Assembly: GCA_964498755.1 (NCBI GenBank)
Contig: CAZCIB010000024.1
Location: forward strand, 1 to 33,933
Length of the DNA stretch: 33,933 bases
Reading direction: 5' to 3'
Source of the DNA: RZZS01 sp964498755
Lineage (GTDB): Bacteria; Pseudomonadota; Alphaproteobacteria; Micavibrionales; Micavibrionaceae
A program made the position numbers and the translations under genes. The notes beneath the pieces were generated by a model that was not told the DNA's origin, searched no databases, and was given only the letters and a program-made list of their open reading frames with translations. This document shows positions 7,670 to 15,912 of the stretch, piece after piece (the first letter of the stretch is position 1; every line of letters starts with the position of its first letter).

Positions 7670-8833
7670 TTAGAACGAATACCCCTCGTCACCACCCTGC
7701 CCCGCAGAACCGGAGCCTTGCGTTTTCCGTGTTTCGGATTCATCCATTCTGCCACCGCCGAGAGAAGCGTCGGCATATTCTTCGTCATGCCCATCCGCGT
7801 CGTCCGTTGTTTTAATCAGCGTACGGCGCGCTTCCTCTTTCGTGATGGTCCCGGATTCCAGCAGAGACTCCACCGCCTCTTCCATCGTAACCATGCCGTA
7901 ACGTTTGCCGGTCTGCATCATGGAATAGATCTGCGATATCTGGTTTTCACGAATAAGATTCCTGACAGCGTTTGTCCCGAGCAACACTTCGAAAGCGCCC
8001 ACGCGGCCAGAGCCGTCCGCGCGCTTGAGCAGGGTCTGGCAAATCACGGCCTGCAGGGAGTTGGCCAGCATGGCGCGCACCATCTCCTTGTCCCCGGTCG
8101 GAAACACGTCAATAATACGGTCAATTGTTTTCGGCGCCGAGTTGGCGTGCAGCGTCGCAAAGACGAGGTGCCCCGTTTCAGCGGCCGTTAGCGCAAGAGA
8201 AATCGTTTCGTAGTCCCGCATCTCGCCGACGAGAATAACGTCCGGGTCCTCACGGAGCGCGCTTTTCAGAGCCGAGGCGAAAGAATGCGTGTCAGACCCA
8301 AGCTCCCTGTGGTTCACCAGAGCTTTTTTAGACGGATGAAAATACTCAACCGGATCTTCAATTGTAATGATATGCTTGGACATATTCGCATTGATGTTGT
8401 TAATCAGCGACGCCAGCGTCGTCGATTTACCGGACCCTGTGGGACCGACAACAATTACGATTCCCTTTTCCAGTTCCGAGAGGCGCCGCATCACAGGCGG
8501 CAATTCAAGCTGATCCATTGTCGGCACGGAGGTTGGAATCGTCCGGAAAACGCCCGCAGTGCCGTTACGGGTCGTAAACGCATTAACCCGGAAACGCGCC
8601 TGCTCGCCAAAGGCGACGGCGAAGTCAAGCTCCATATTTTTCTCGAAATCCGCTCGCTGATCTTCAGTCATCACCGAATACAGCATCGTCCGGATATCGT
8701 CGCTGGTCAGTGGATCCCCCTTGATTCGTTTCAGCGTTCCGTGAACACGAATAATCGGCGCATTCGTCGGACTTAAGTGCAAGTCCGAGGCGTCATTTTG
8801 CATTGTAAAAGCAAGCAGTTGCGTAAGATCCAA
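7670..8833 (-). CDS. pilT: PilT pilus retraction ATPase with acidic C-terminal tail
   Basis: PilT depolymerises the pilus and drives retraction. The protein (387 residues) has Walker A GPTGSGKS (130-137), Asp box IITIEDPVEYF (155-165), Walker B DVILVGEMRD (198-207) and the His box TGHLVFATLHAN. It also has the diagnostic AVRNLIRE helix. After the usual PilT end (about residue 345) there is an extra tail of about 40 residues rich in Asp, Glu and Gly (EEYADASLGGG, GSGSAGQGG), unlike standard PilT. The start is TTG at 8833, supported by an AAGGAGGG site 5 nt upstream and by the family N-terminus DLTQLLAF. A 128-nt gap to the prepilin peptidase upstream could hold a promoter. Confidence 0.92.
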   Translation of the reverse strand: MDLTQLLAFTMQNDASDLHLSPTNAPIIRVHGTLKRIKGDPLTSDDIRTMLYSVMTEDQRADFEKNMELDFAVAFGEQARFRVNAFTTRNGTAGVFRTIPTSVPTMDQLELPPVMRRLSELEKGIVIVVGPTGSGKSTTLASLINNINANMSKHIITIEDPVEYFHPSKKALVNHRELGSDTHSFASALKSALREDPDVILVGEMRDYETISLALTAAETGHLVFATLHANSAPKTIDRIIDVFPTGDKEMVRAMLANSLQAVICQTLLKRADGSGRVGAFEVLLGTNAVRNLIRENQISQIYSMMQTGKRYGMVTMEEAVESLLESGTITKEEARRTLIKTTDDADGHDEEYADASLGGGRMDESETRKTQGSGSAGQGGDEGYSF

Positions 8834-8961
8834 GGCGCCCTCCTTCAGACCGCTCCAGTGGCCTGAGCCAGCTTAACAAGGAGCTGTGATTTTTTTCGTA
8901 TGAAAAGCATGATTTATTCCGCCTGAACGGTCAACACCTCCGGCCAGGAGCGTACACGATA

Positions 8962-9774
8962 TCAAGAGAAAACCAACAAAAGGTAAAAGGCCGCGATAAT
9001 AGACGGGCCGAACGGAAAATATTTTTGCTTTTTCAGCGCACGCCAAACAAGCGCGAACACGACTCCCAGAAGCCCGGACGCAATAAGAAAAAGCGAGAAG
9101 TACTGTAGCCCCAGACATATCCCCGCGACGCCGAAAAACTTGACGTCCCCGAAACCCAAAGCTTCTTTTTTCAGGATAAACCGCATCAAAAGGGACAGCG
9201 CCCAGGCCGTCGCAGCATAGATAACGCCTGACAGGAGGAGAAAACCAAAAACGACGATATCATGCGCAAGGTATGCATGCCACGCGGCGTAAAGTATCGA
9301 AATGACCGCCGCGCCCAGCATCATCTGGTTGGGAAGAATAAATTTTTCCAGATCAATGACGGCCATTGACAGAAGAAACGGAACAAGCGCGGCGATCAGA
9401 AAAGCCTCAACGGTAAAGCCCTTTGTCAGAAAAACCATAAGACACAGCGCAAGAGAGCACAGCTCGATTAACGGATAACGTACGGGTATGGCGGCGGCGC
9501 AATAGCGGCACCGGCCTCTCTGAAAAAGCCAGGAAAATAAAGGCACAAGGTCAAAAACGCTCAGACTGTGCTGACATGCCGGACAGTAAGAGCGCGCATC
9601 TTTCCCGGAAAAGGAAGCCCATGGCAACCCGCGCGCCACTCTATAGGTCAAGGCTGTCGCGAAACTTCCCAAAAGCAGCCCAAGACACGCAAAGGCAAAA
9701 AGCTCAAATCCATAAATGGAGCCGTTCAGAACGCCGATTGTCTGAAAATGATCACTGTATGAGATGTCAGGCAC
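8962..9774 (-). CDS. pilD: Prepilin peptidase / N-methyltransferase PilD (A24 family)
   Basis: This inner-membrane aspartyl protease removes the KG leader of prepilins and methylates the new N-terminal Phe. The protein (270 residues) has the N-terminal LGSFATALTYR motif and the zinc-binding cytoplasmic loop with CPAC (64-67) and CRYC (89-92) of the bifunctional type. The catalytic aspartates are D141 (in AVIDLEKFILPN) and D210 (in GFGDVKFFG). About eight transmembrane segments are visible. The start is GTG at 9774 with GGAGG 5 nt upstream. It follows the TPR gene by 25 nt. Its substrate in the window is the prepilin at 310-1065. Confidence 0.92.
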   Translation of the reverse strand: MPDISYSDHFQTIGVLNGSIYGFELFAFACLGLLLGSFATALTYRVARGLPWASFSGKDARSYCPACQHSLSVFDLVPLFSWLFQRGRCRYCAAAIPVRYPLIELCSLALCLMVFLTKGFTVEAFLIAALVPFLLSMAVIDLEKFILPNQMMLGAAVISILYAAWHAYLAHDIVVFGFLLLSGVIYAATAWALSLLMRFILKKEALGFGDVKFFGVAGICLGLQYFSLFLIASGLLGVVFALVWRALKKQKYFPFGPSIIAAFYLLLVFS

Positions 9775-9799
9775 TTACGCCTCCGGGCAGGACAGGAAG

Positions 9800-10912
9800 C
9801 TATCGTGAGCGCAGCTTCGCAAGTCGATCGTATATCGCTTCCCGTGGCAGCGTCCGGCCATGGCCGTGCACAGCGTCTTTTTCCAGGGCGCTCTCGTAAA
9901 ACTTGCGCGCTTCCTTTGCTTGTCCTGCGCGATCAGCGACCACAGCCATGTTATAGTAATGAAGCGGATTATGCGGCTCGGTACTCGCCGCCACGCCAAG
10001 ATACTCCAGAGCTTCACGAACGTTCCCAAGATCGGCGTGCGCTAAACCAATTTGCGCGACGATTGCGGGATTATTAGGAGAATCCTCCCGTAATTCCAGT
10101 AATCGTCTCAGCGCAACTGCGGGATATTTCTCACGCATCAAAGCAACCATGTTTGCCTGCGCATCCGCATTATCCGGATCAATATCAACCAGTTTTTGAT
10201 AGGTCCGCATTGCGCTGTCAATGTTACCGGCTTTTTGATAAGCCACTGCGAGCCCCATCAAAACACGCTGGTCACGGGCATTTTTTTTCATGAGCGATTG
10301 ATACATTTGAACGGCCGAGTCGTACCGTCCAAGCTCAAGAGCGCGGCGCGCCGCGACCAGATGCGATTCGAATGAGCCTGCGCCTGCGTTTTTGTCGACA
10401 ATCACGAAGCGCGAGGCAGGCTCCTTGCGCGGGTCCGCTTTTCTGGGCCCGGCATCCCTGGATAACGACGTTGCCGCAGGAATTGTTTGCGAATCGTAAA
10501 ACGCTTTAGATTCCGCTCCATCAGGAGATTTTGTTACCTCTACCCGCTCAAGCTCGGCCTCATCAGGTCCTGGCGGAATAATCGGCTCGGCTTCATTTTG
10601 CCGCTGCCCGTTTTCACGCGAAGCTTCTTCACGTTGCATCCTCTCTTCCCGCGCGGTCATGCGCGGCGCGGCGTTTTCGCTTTTCTCCGTAATGTCGCCA
10701 TCAGAATTGTCAGCAGCTTCCTGATCGGTCGCAGCCATCGGGGCCGGCATCGGCAGGCCCTCTTGCATAGAGGCTTCCGGGAAGGCTGGCGCTTCCTGGG
10801 CCGTAACAGGCGCTACCGAGAAAAACAAACCGCAGCTTAAAGCAAGGGCAGCAACAAAAGGCTTTTTATGCGCCTTTCCATCAACATCACTGAAAAGCTC
10901 CTGAACGGACAT
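9800..10912 (-). CDS. TPR pilus-assembly protein (MshN/PilF-like)
   Basis: This 370-residue protein has a hydrophobic N-terminal segment (about 19-38, a signal or anchor ending VTAQ). A long charged linker follows, rich in Ala, Glu and Arg. The C-terminal half holds at least four tetratricopeptide repeats, for example ALELGRYDSAVQMYQSLMKK, AYQKAGNIDSAMRTYQKLV and AVVADRAGQAKEARKFYESAL. In MSHA loci a TPR protein (MshN) accompanies the machine, and in T4a systems PilF is the TPR pilotin for the secretin. There is no lipobox here, so an MshN-like periplasmic scaffold fits better. A 132-nt gap upstream separates it from the ABC ATPase. Confidence 0.75.
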   Translation of the reverse strand: MSVQELFSDVDGKAHKKPFVAALALSCGLFFSVAPVTAQEAPAFPEASMQEGLPMPAPMAATDQEAADNSDGDITEKSENAAPRMTAREERMQREEASRENGQRQNEAEPIIPPGPDEAELERVEVTKSPDGAESKAFYDSQTIPAATSLSRDAGPRKADPRKEPASRFVIVDKNAGAGSFESHLVAARRALELGRYDSAVQMYQSLMKKNARDQRVLMGLAVAYQKAGNIDSAMRTYQKLVDIDPDNADAQANMVALMREKYPAVALRRLLELREDSPNNPAIVAQIGLAHADLGNVREALEYLGVAASTEPHNPLHYYNMAVVADRAGQAKEARKFYESALEKDAVHGHGRTLPREAIYDRLAKLRSR

Positions 10913-11044
10913 AATTTGTATCTTCCTGTTTTCGAATCAGTCTAGGTAGTAGGCCCTATTTACTTTAACAAAAGAACGCGAAAGGTAAAACATTCCAGCC
11001 GATGAAACAGCCTTTACACGCAGATTTTATCAGTAGCGTAGAGC

Positions 11045-11791
11045 TTATGCCGCTTTCCCCGCCTCTATCATACTTAAAAAGGCCTGCTCCATCGATTTCT
11101 TGTTACTGACTTTTAACATCGCTTCAGGCGATCCGTCGAAAACGATATCCTTATCATGCAGAACCGCGACATGATCACATATCTCGCCCATATCCGCCAG
11201 AATATGCGAGCTTAAAAAAATGGTCCTGCCTGTTTTTCTAACCTCGCCAAGAGTATCCTTCACCAGCGCGCGCGCCATGGGGTCGAGACCGCTCATGGGC
11301 TCATCAAGTATCATCAAGGAACAGTCGGTGAGCAACGTGGCCATGAGGCCCAGCTTTTGACGCATTCCCTTTGAGTACGTCCCGATACGTCTGTTCAAGG
11401 CATCCTGACTGAGGGCCAGACTGTCAGCCATGCCCTTCACCTTTTGGCTATCATAGGCATGACCGTATAAACGAACGCTAAACCCCAGAAACTCGCTGCC
11501 GGTGAGAAAAGAAGGCGGATCGAATCTTTCGGGAAGATAGGCGATGTGTTTTTTGGATTCTTTCGCCTGCGGGGAATAACCGCTGACCTTTATTGATCCG
11601 TCATAACGGTCGCGCAGACCGAGAACAACCTTGATCAGCGTGGTTTTGCCCGCGCCGTTCAGACCCATAAGGCCAAATGTCTCTCCGCGCCTGATAGAGA
11701 GATTGACATTACGAATCACGGGGCCGGCGTCATAAGCAACGCTGACATCATCTATCTCGAGCGCAGATTCGAAGGCAACAGATCCAGACAT
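11045..11791 (-). CDS. ABC-transporter ATP-binding protein in the pilus operon (PilH-like)
   Basis: This is a complete nucleotide-binding subunit. Walker A is GLNGAGKT, the signature is YSKGMRQKL, Walker B is LMILDEP followed by MSGLDP, and the switch histidine is in FLSSHILADMGEICDHV. It belongs to the ABC-2/CcmA-like exporter group. The ATG at 11791 lies 2 nt past the stop of the PilP-like gene; a TTG at 11797 in the same frame would overlap that stop. Translation is therefore coupled to the alignment-complex genes, which argues for a role in pilus biogenesis like PilH of Myxococcus xanthus. The only permease of fitting type is at 3544-4305. Substrate and direction are unknown. Confidence 0.85.
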   Translation of the reverse strand: MSGSVAFESALEIDDVSVAYDAGPVIRNVNLSIRRGETFGLMGLNGAGKTTLIKVVLGLRDRYDGSIKVSGYSPQAKESKKHIAYLPERFDPPSFLTGSEFLGFSVRLYGHAYDSQKVKGMADSLALSQDALNRRIGTYSKGMRQKLGLMATLLTDCSLMILDEPMSGLDPMARALVKDTLGEVRKTGRTIFLSSHILADMGEICDHVAVLHDKDIVFDGSPEAMLKVSNKKSMEQAFLSMIEAGKAA

Positions 11792-11793
11792 GT

Positions 11794-12408
11794 TCAACCC
11801 GGCAAAAATATTCTTGAGTCCAGATTAAAACGCTGATGCGGTCTAAGCCGTACAGGGAAAACGACGTTCGTGTACGGATCGTACCACTGGACGTCGATAT
11901 AATTTTTACGAACCGTCAACCCCTGAACCTGTTCAGGCCAGGCGCGCGGCGTGACGCGCTGGCCGTTAAACCAGATTGTCCAGTCGTCCGCGCCCTGATA
12001 AACAATGCCGCCAAGAGACAGCTCTCTCAAACCGCGGTCTTTTTCCGACGCAGCAGCTCCGGGGTCCCCCGAAAGTCCACGCACGTCCTCCGTCCCGGCT
12101 CTTTCCCTGTAGTCTTTAACAAGGCTCTGCGTCCACGGAAAGAAAAAGAGAGACGGAATGGTCCGGGGATCCGGAATGTCCCGGCTGAAAAACTCGAGAT
12201 CGCCCCTGTCCGTACGCGGATCGCTTTCAGGCGCAGGCTGTACGGATGATTCCGGCTCCAGCCCTAGCGCGCTGGCGCTGACAGGACTCACGGGAGATTC
12301 CCCTGCGCCGCCCGTATTTTGTTCCTGCGCCAGAACGGAAAAAGGAAGCAGGCACGCGCATAAAAAGATTGCCGGGACAAGAAAGCTTAAATTCGTATCT
12401 ATTCTCAC
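11794..12408 (-). CDS. PilP/MshK-like periplasmic pilus alignment protein
   Basis: This 204-residue protein has a Sec-type signal peptide (about 1-27, ending VLAQ). A Pro/Ser/Glu-rich linker follows, then a short C-terminal beta domain, LGGIVYQGADDWTIWFNG to GLTVRKNYIDVQWYDPYTN. This layout matches PilP, MshK and GspC homology domains, which connect the inner-membrane PilN/PilO complex to the secretin. The start is GTG with GGGAGGG 5-6 nt upstream, and it overlaps the stop of the PilO-like gene (GTGA). The family call rests on position and layout more than on strong motifs. Confidence 0.65.
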   Translation of the reverse strand: MRIDTNLSFLVPAIFLCACLLPFSVLAQEQNTGGAGESPVSPVSASALGLEPESSVQPAPESDPRTDRGDLEFFSRDIPDPRTIPSLFFFPWTQSLVKDYRERAGTEDVRGLSGDPGAAASEKDRGLRELSLGGIVYQGADDWTIWFNGQRVTPRAWPEQVQGLTVRKNYIDVQWYDPYTNVVFPVRLRPHQRFNLDSRIFLPG

Positions 12409-13055
12409 CTTTGCCCTCCCATAGCAACGCTCTCTTCAGGCAGGAATGTCCGCCACGTAAAACGTATTTTACCACGTACAAGCGGCACCGGCTCACCTGT
12501 CAGAATTCTTCTGAGAGAGGCGTCGTTTACCTCCGTGGCCCGTTCAAGTTCAATCTGCTCGAAGCTCGCATGGCCGGGAAAACTTGTCTGCAGAAGATAG
12601 AAGAAACGGTAGATATCCGTATCGTCCAACGCATCAATGTCGATTTCAAAAGGGCTGCTTAATATCACGTGACCGGCTTTTTCAATCAGCTCGTTCGTCT
12701 CTATCTTTGCTGGCTCGATGCGGTAACGCACGGACAGAACGGCGGAAAGGTCCTGAATTTCTTCTATACGATTACGCGCGACAATCCTGTTCTGTTCACT
12801 AAAATACCCCTTGTCCTTTAATTCCTCGAACGTGTCTTTCTGCTCAACCAGCTTATCAAGCTCGACTTGCAACTGACTGATATCGCTCCGCTTTGCGGAA
12901 ACCTTGCTTTCCAGCCTTCGAAGTTCGCGCTCCGTGCTTTCCTGTTCAGGCACAATATACAGATAATAAGCCGCCGCAAGAACCCCCACCAAAGCGGCAA
13001 GAACCCCTAGAATAGCCAGCCTTTTAATACCAAGTGTTTCCAGCATTCCATTCAC
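12405..13055 (-). CDS. PilO/MshJ-like inner-membrane alignment protein
   Basis: This 216-residue bitopic protein has a transmembrane helix at about 11-34. A periplasmic coiled coil follows at about 36-75 (ELRRLESKVSAKRSDISQLQVELDKL, read in parts), then an alpha/beta domain ending in IRFTWRTF. The layout is that of PilO/GspM/MshJ, which pairs with PilN. The GTG at 13055 overlaps the upstream stop (GTGA). An ATG at 13046 with AAGGTG 6 nt before it is a good alternative start. It is in a tight cistron chain with the PilMN-like and PilP-like genes. Confidence 0.72.
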   Translation of the reverse strand: MNGMLETLGIKRLAILGVLAALVGVLAAAYYLYIVPEQESTERELRRLESKVSAKRSDISQLQVELDKLVEQKDTFEELKDKGYFSEQNRIVARNRIEEIQDLSAVLSVRYRIEPAKIETNELIEKAGHVILSSPFEIDIDALDDTDIYRFFYLLQTSFPGHASFEQIELERATEVNDASLRRILTGEPVPLVRGKIRFTWRTFLPEESVAMGGQR

Positions 13056-14674
13056 CTTAAAGGCTTCCAGATTTTCAGCTCGCCCAGATAATCCTCAACG
13101 CGCTCTGTTTCATTCATCCCGGCTTCGCCCTCGACGGGTATGTTATAAGAGGTCGGACCGGGCGACTGAACGACTTCAACCCTGTGATCCGGGAAACGCT
13201 CCTCAACGCGCTCCTGAAAAGATTCGAACAGATCTATGGCTTCCTGCGCCTCAAGTGACGCCGGCAGCTTCATTGACAGGACAGCCTCATAAGCCGGCGC
13301 GCCTTCAAGCCTGTCCTCGCCCCGCCCGGTTTCCTGAACGATCCGGATTAAATTCTCCGCCTCTTTATTCTTCTGAACGTCAAGCGTCTCCAAAGTCAGA
13401 TCAACGCCTAGCGCGACGCCAAGATCCTTGAAAAATTCCAGAGCGTTGACATCGGATTCCAGCATAGCTTCATAGGCGTTGAGCGAGCCCTGCACAAGCT
13501 CGACGTCAAATCCCATGGCTTCCTTGCGCGCTACCTCTTCCTGATACTCCGCCTCAAGCCTGTTCAAGCTGGCTTGCGCGTCATCAATTTCTTCCTGCGT
13601 TTCGAGAAGCGACTGGCCCGCCAGATAGAGCTGTGCGCCCAGATAAATCATTCCGCAAAGCAGCAATCCCATAGCGATCATGGCGACCTGACGTGGCTTA
13701 TGAACGCCTGAAATCTCGCGGGAGACCATAGGCAAAAGAAGACGCGCCTTGCGGGAGGACCAAGCGGCATGCAAAGTATCGGCGTAACGCTCATCCTCTG
13801 TTTCTTCTATTTTAATGCCTGCAAGCCGCGCGGCTTCGGACGCCGTGCAAGTCGTTAAATGGCAAGGCGTCTGTATCTTTTCACTGATCAGTTCGCCAGC
13901 TTCAGGGTTTGCAACGACAATAACCTCGAGTCCATCTTCCTGGGCATACCCGAACCTAGTGAGATAACTCATTGTTGCGCTAAATTCCTGAAGAACCTCT
14001 GACGCCCAGACGTCGGGATCGGCATCGCTGTCCGTAACTGACGTCATGCGCGTCAGGGCAAGCTCTCCGTTCTTGGTTACGATTTGCCGAAGTCCGCCGT
14101 TTTTATGCTGGCCGATAAAAACGGCCCATTTTGCGCGACCGGCTTTCCGGCGTCCCGTTTTTGCCGCAAGCGTTTTTACAAAATCCGAGGATTCAATCGG
14201 CAGCATACAGAGGCCTGCAATGGAGACCATCGAGCGCTTCACGGCCTCCATGACTTTTTTGTACTGCTCTGAAGCCGGTATGGCGGCGCATAAATAAACA
14301 TCGCCCGCGGCCTGCCCGCCCTGCTTGCCCTGAGGCTTGGCAGGCTTTTCATTCAGCTTGAGCGCAGCCCGCACATGATACTGCGGAAAGATAACGCGCA
14401 ATTTTCTCTGTAGAACGCTTGCCTTATCGAGAACGCCAACTTTCGGCATCCTTTCCTTGCGGTAGTACTGCTCGACCATATCGTACAGCACAAGCACAGG
14501 CCGGGACTTGCAATCTTTCCTGAGAACCTCCGCCAGGGCGTCTTCAAACTCTGACCTCGACCAGGCGATCGAATCCATATAGGTCACGCCTTTTGAGCCT
14601 TGTCCATAAACATGGACAGCCTCGTCACCGAGTATGAGCACCGTACGTGAAGGAGAAATAAAGTTAAGAGACAT
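13052..14674 (-). CDS. GspL-like fused PilM-PilN pilus assembly protein
   Basis: This 540-residue protein joins two parts that T4a pilus systems usually encode separately. Residues 1 to about 310 form a cytoplasmic region with an actin-like/PilM pattern (start RTVLILGDEAVHVYG, middle KWAVFIGQHKNGGLRQIVTKNGELALTR). A single transmembrane helix at about 329-352 follows, then a coiled coil (355-385) and a periplasmic PilN-like ferredoxin domain. The layout is that of GspL in type II secretion. It should bind the PilB ATPase on one side and the PilO-like protein on the other. The ATG lies 9 nt after the PilC stop with AAGGGCG as ribosome site. Confidence 0.78.
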   Translation of the reverse strand: MSLNFISPSRTVLILGDEAVHVYGQGSKGVTYMDSIAWSRSEFEDALAEVLRKDCKSRPVLVLYDMVEQYYRKERMPKVGVLDKASVLQRKLRVIFPQYHVRAALKLNEKPAKPQGKQGGQAAGDVYLCAAIPASEQYKKVMEAVKRSMVSIAGLCMLPIESSDFVKTLAAKTGRRKAGRAKWAVFIGQHKNGGLRQIVTKNGELALTRMTSVTDSDADPDVWASEVLQEFSATMSYLTRFGYAQEDGLEVIVVANPEAGELISEKIQTPCHLTTCTASEAARLAGIKIEETEDERYADTLHAAWSSRKARLLLPMVSREISGVHKPRQVAMIAMGLLLCGMIYLGAQLYLAGQSLLETQEEIDDAQASLNRLEAEYQEEVARKEAMGFDVELVQGSLNAYEAMLESDVNALEFFKDLGVALGVDLTLETLDVQKNKEAENLIRIVQETGRGEDRLEGAPAYEAVLSMKLPASLEAQEAIDLFESFQERVEERFPDHRVEVVQSPGPTSYNIPVEGEAGMNETERVEDYLGELKIWKPLR

Positions 14675-14683
14675 AGCGCCCTT

Positions 14684-15889
14684 CTAAAAATCCAAATCTT
14701 CAAAGCTGGAGTAAATCGGACCAAACACAGCAACAGCTATCCATAGTATCATACCCCCAAGAACAGCGGTAAGGAAAGGCTCAATCATCGCGATAAGCGC
14801 ATCAACCGCTTCATCAACGTCGGCGGTATAGAAATCAGAGACTTGCTCGAGAACAACGGTCAGATTGCCTGACTCCTCGCCGATACGCAGCATCCGCACA
14901 ACCATGCTTGGAAACTCGCCGGACGCATTAAAAGCGTCGGAGAGCGGGCTACCGTTTTGTACGGCCACGATACAAGTCTCCGTCGCCTCATATAGCGCAA
15001 GGTTGTTGATCGTATTTTGCGACGATCTTAATGCGGAAATGACATCAATGCCCGAAGCGTACAAAGCTCCGAACGTCTGCGCGAAGCGGGCAATGCTTAT
15101 TTTCCGGATCAAAGGCCCAAAAACCGGCATCGTAATAAACAACAGGTCAATTCTGTAAGCGATTTCCCTCGACATTTTTCTGAGGAGAAAGATTAGCAGG
15201 GCCAATAAAATAGGTCCCGCAATCAGAGCCCACCAATAAGCCTGAACGAATTCTGAAGTGGCGATCAGAGCTGTTGTGTAAAAAGGTAAATCCTGCCCGA
15301 TATTAACTATAAAGGAGGCGATTTGCGGCACGACCCAGCCCATCATTACGACAACGCACAAGATAACGGCGCCAAGAAGTATCATCGGGTATGTCGTCGC
15401 CTTTTTGATTTTGGCGCGCATCTTGTCAACCCATTTCAGATACTTGATAAGCTGCAGGTAAGACGAGGTCATGTCGCCGGTTTCTTCGCCGGCGGCGATC
15501 AGGGAAATATACAAATTCGTAAACGTTTTCGGATGACGCTCCATGGCTTCGGAGAGCGAGCTGCCTTCCGAGACGTCGCGGTAAATTTCCGACATCATGT
15601 CACGCAAAGCGGGGTTATCCGTCGTATCGCGAATATCCGCAAGGGAATCCAGCATCGGCACGCCCGCGGATTGCATTTGCTCCATGTGTACAAAAAGCTG
15701 AATGAGATCGCGTATGCCGGGCTTACGCACCCCAAACGGGCTTTTTTTCCCGCCCACCGGCGTACAGCTGACCAACTCCAGGCCGGCGCTCTGCAGCTGT
15801 TTATCGAGATGCACCTCGCTTTGCGCGGAGACGATGCCGCGCACCTGGCGACCCCGATTGTTTATTGCCCTGTACTTGTAGCGTTCTAT
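14684..15889 (-). CDS. pilC: PilC/MshG (GspF-family) inner-membrane platform protein
   Basis: This is the polytopic platform on which PilB and PilT act. Two GspF repeats are visible, each with a cytoplasmic helical bundle (LIQLFVHMEQMQSAGVPMLD, then ARFAQTFGALYASGIDVISA). Hydrophobic helices lie near the middle and the C-terminus (MILLGAVILCVVVMMGWVVP). The first usual start, GTG at 15844, would cut off the family N-terminus. The same frame continues upstream with ERYKYRAINNRGRQVRG, the normal beginning of this family. The only start-like codon there is ATA at 15889, six bases after an AGAGG site. The stop before it is TAG at 15901-15899. I therefore extend the gene to 15889 (401 residues); a sequence error changing ATG to ATA is the alternative. 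Confidence 0.88.
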   Translation of the reverse strand: MERYKYRAINNRGRQVRGIVSAQSEVHLDKQLQSAGLELVSCTPVGGKKSPFGVRKPGIRDLIQLFVHMEQMQSAGVPMLDSLADIRDTTDNPALRDMMSEIYRDVSEGSSLSEAMERHPKTFTNLYISLIAAGEETGDMTSSYLQLIKYLKWVDKMRAKIKKATTYPMILLGAVILCVVVMMGWVVPQIASFIVNIGQDLPFYTTALIATSEFVQAYWWALIAGPILLALLIFLLRKMSREIAYRIDLLFITMPVFGPLIRKISIARFAQTFGALYASGIDVISALRSSQNTINNLALYEATETCIVAVQNGSPLSDAFNASGEFPSMVVRMLRIGEESGNLTVVLEQVSDFYTADVDEAVDALIAMIEPFLTAVLGGMILWIAVAVFGPIYSSFEDLDF

Positions 15890-15912
15890 GGCGGGCCTCT
15901 AATGATCTAGGA

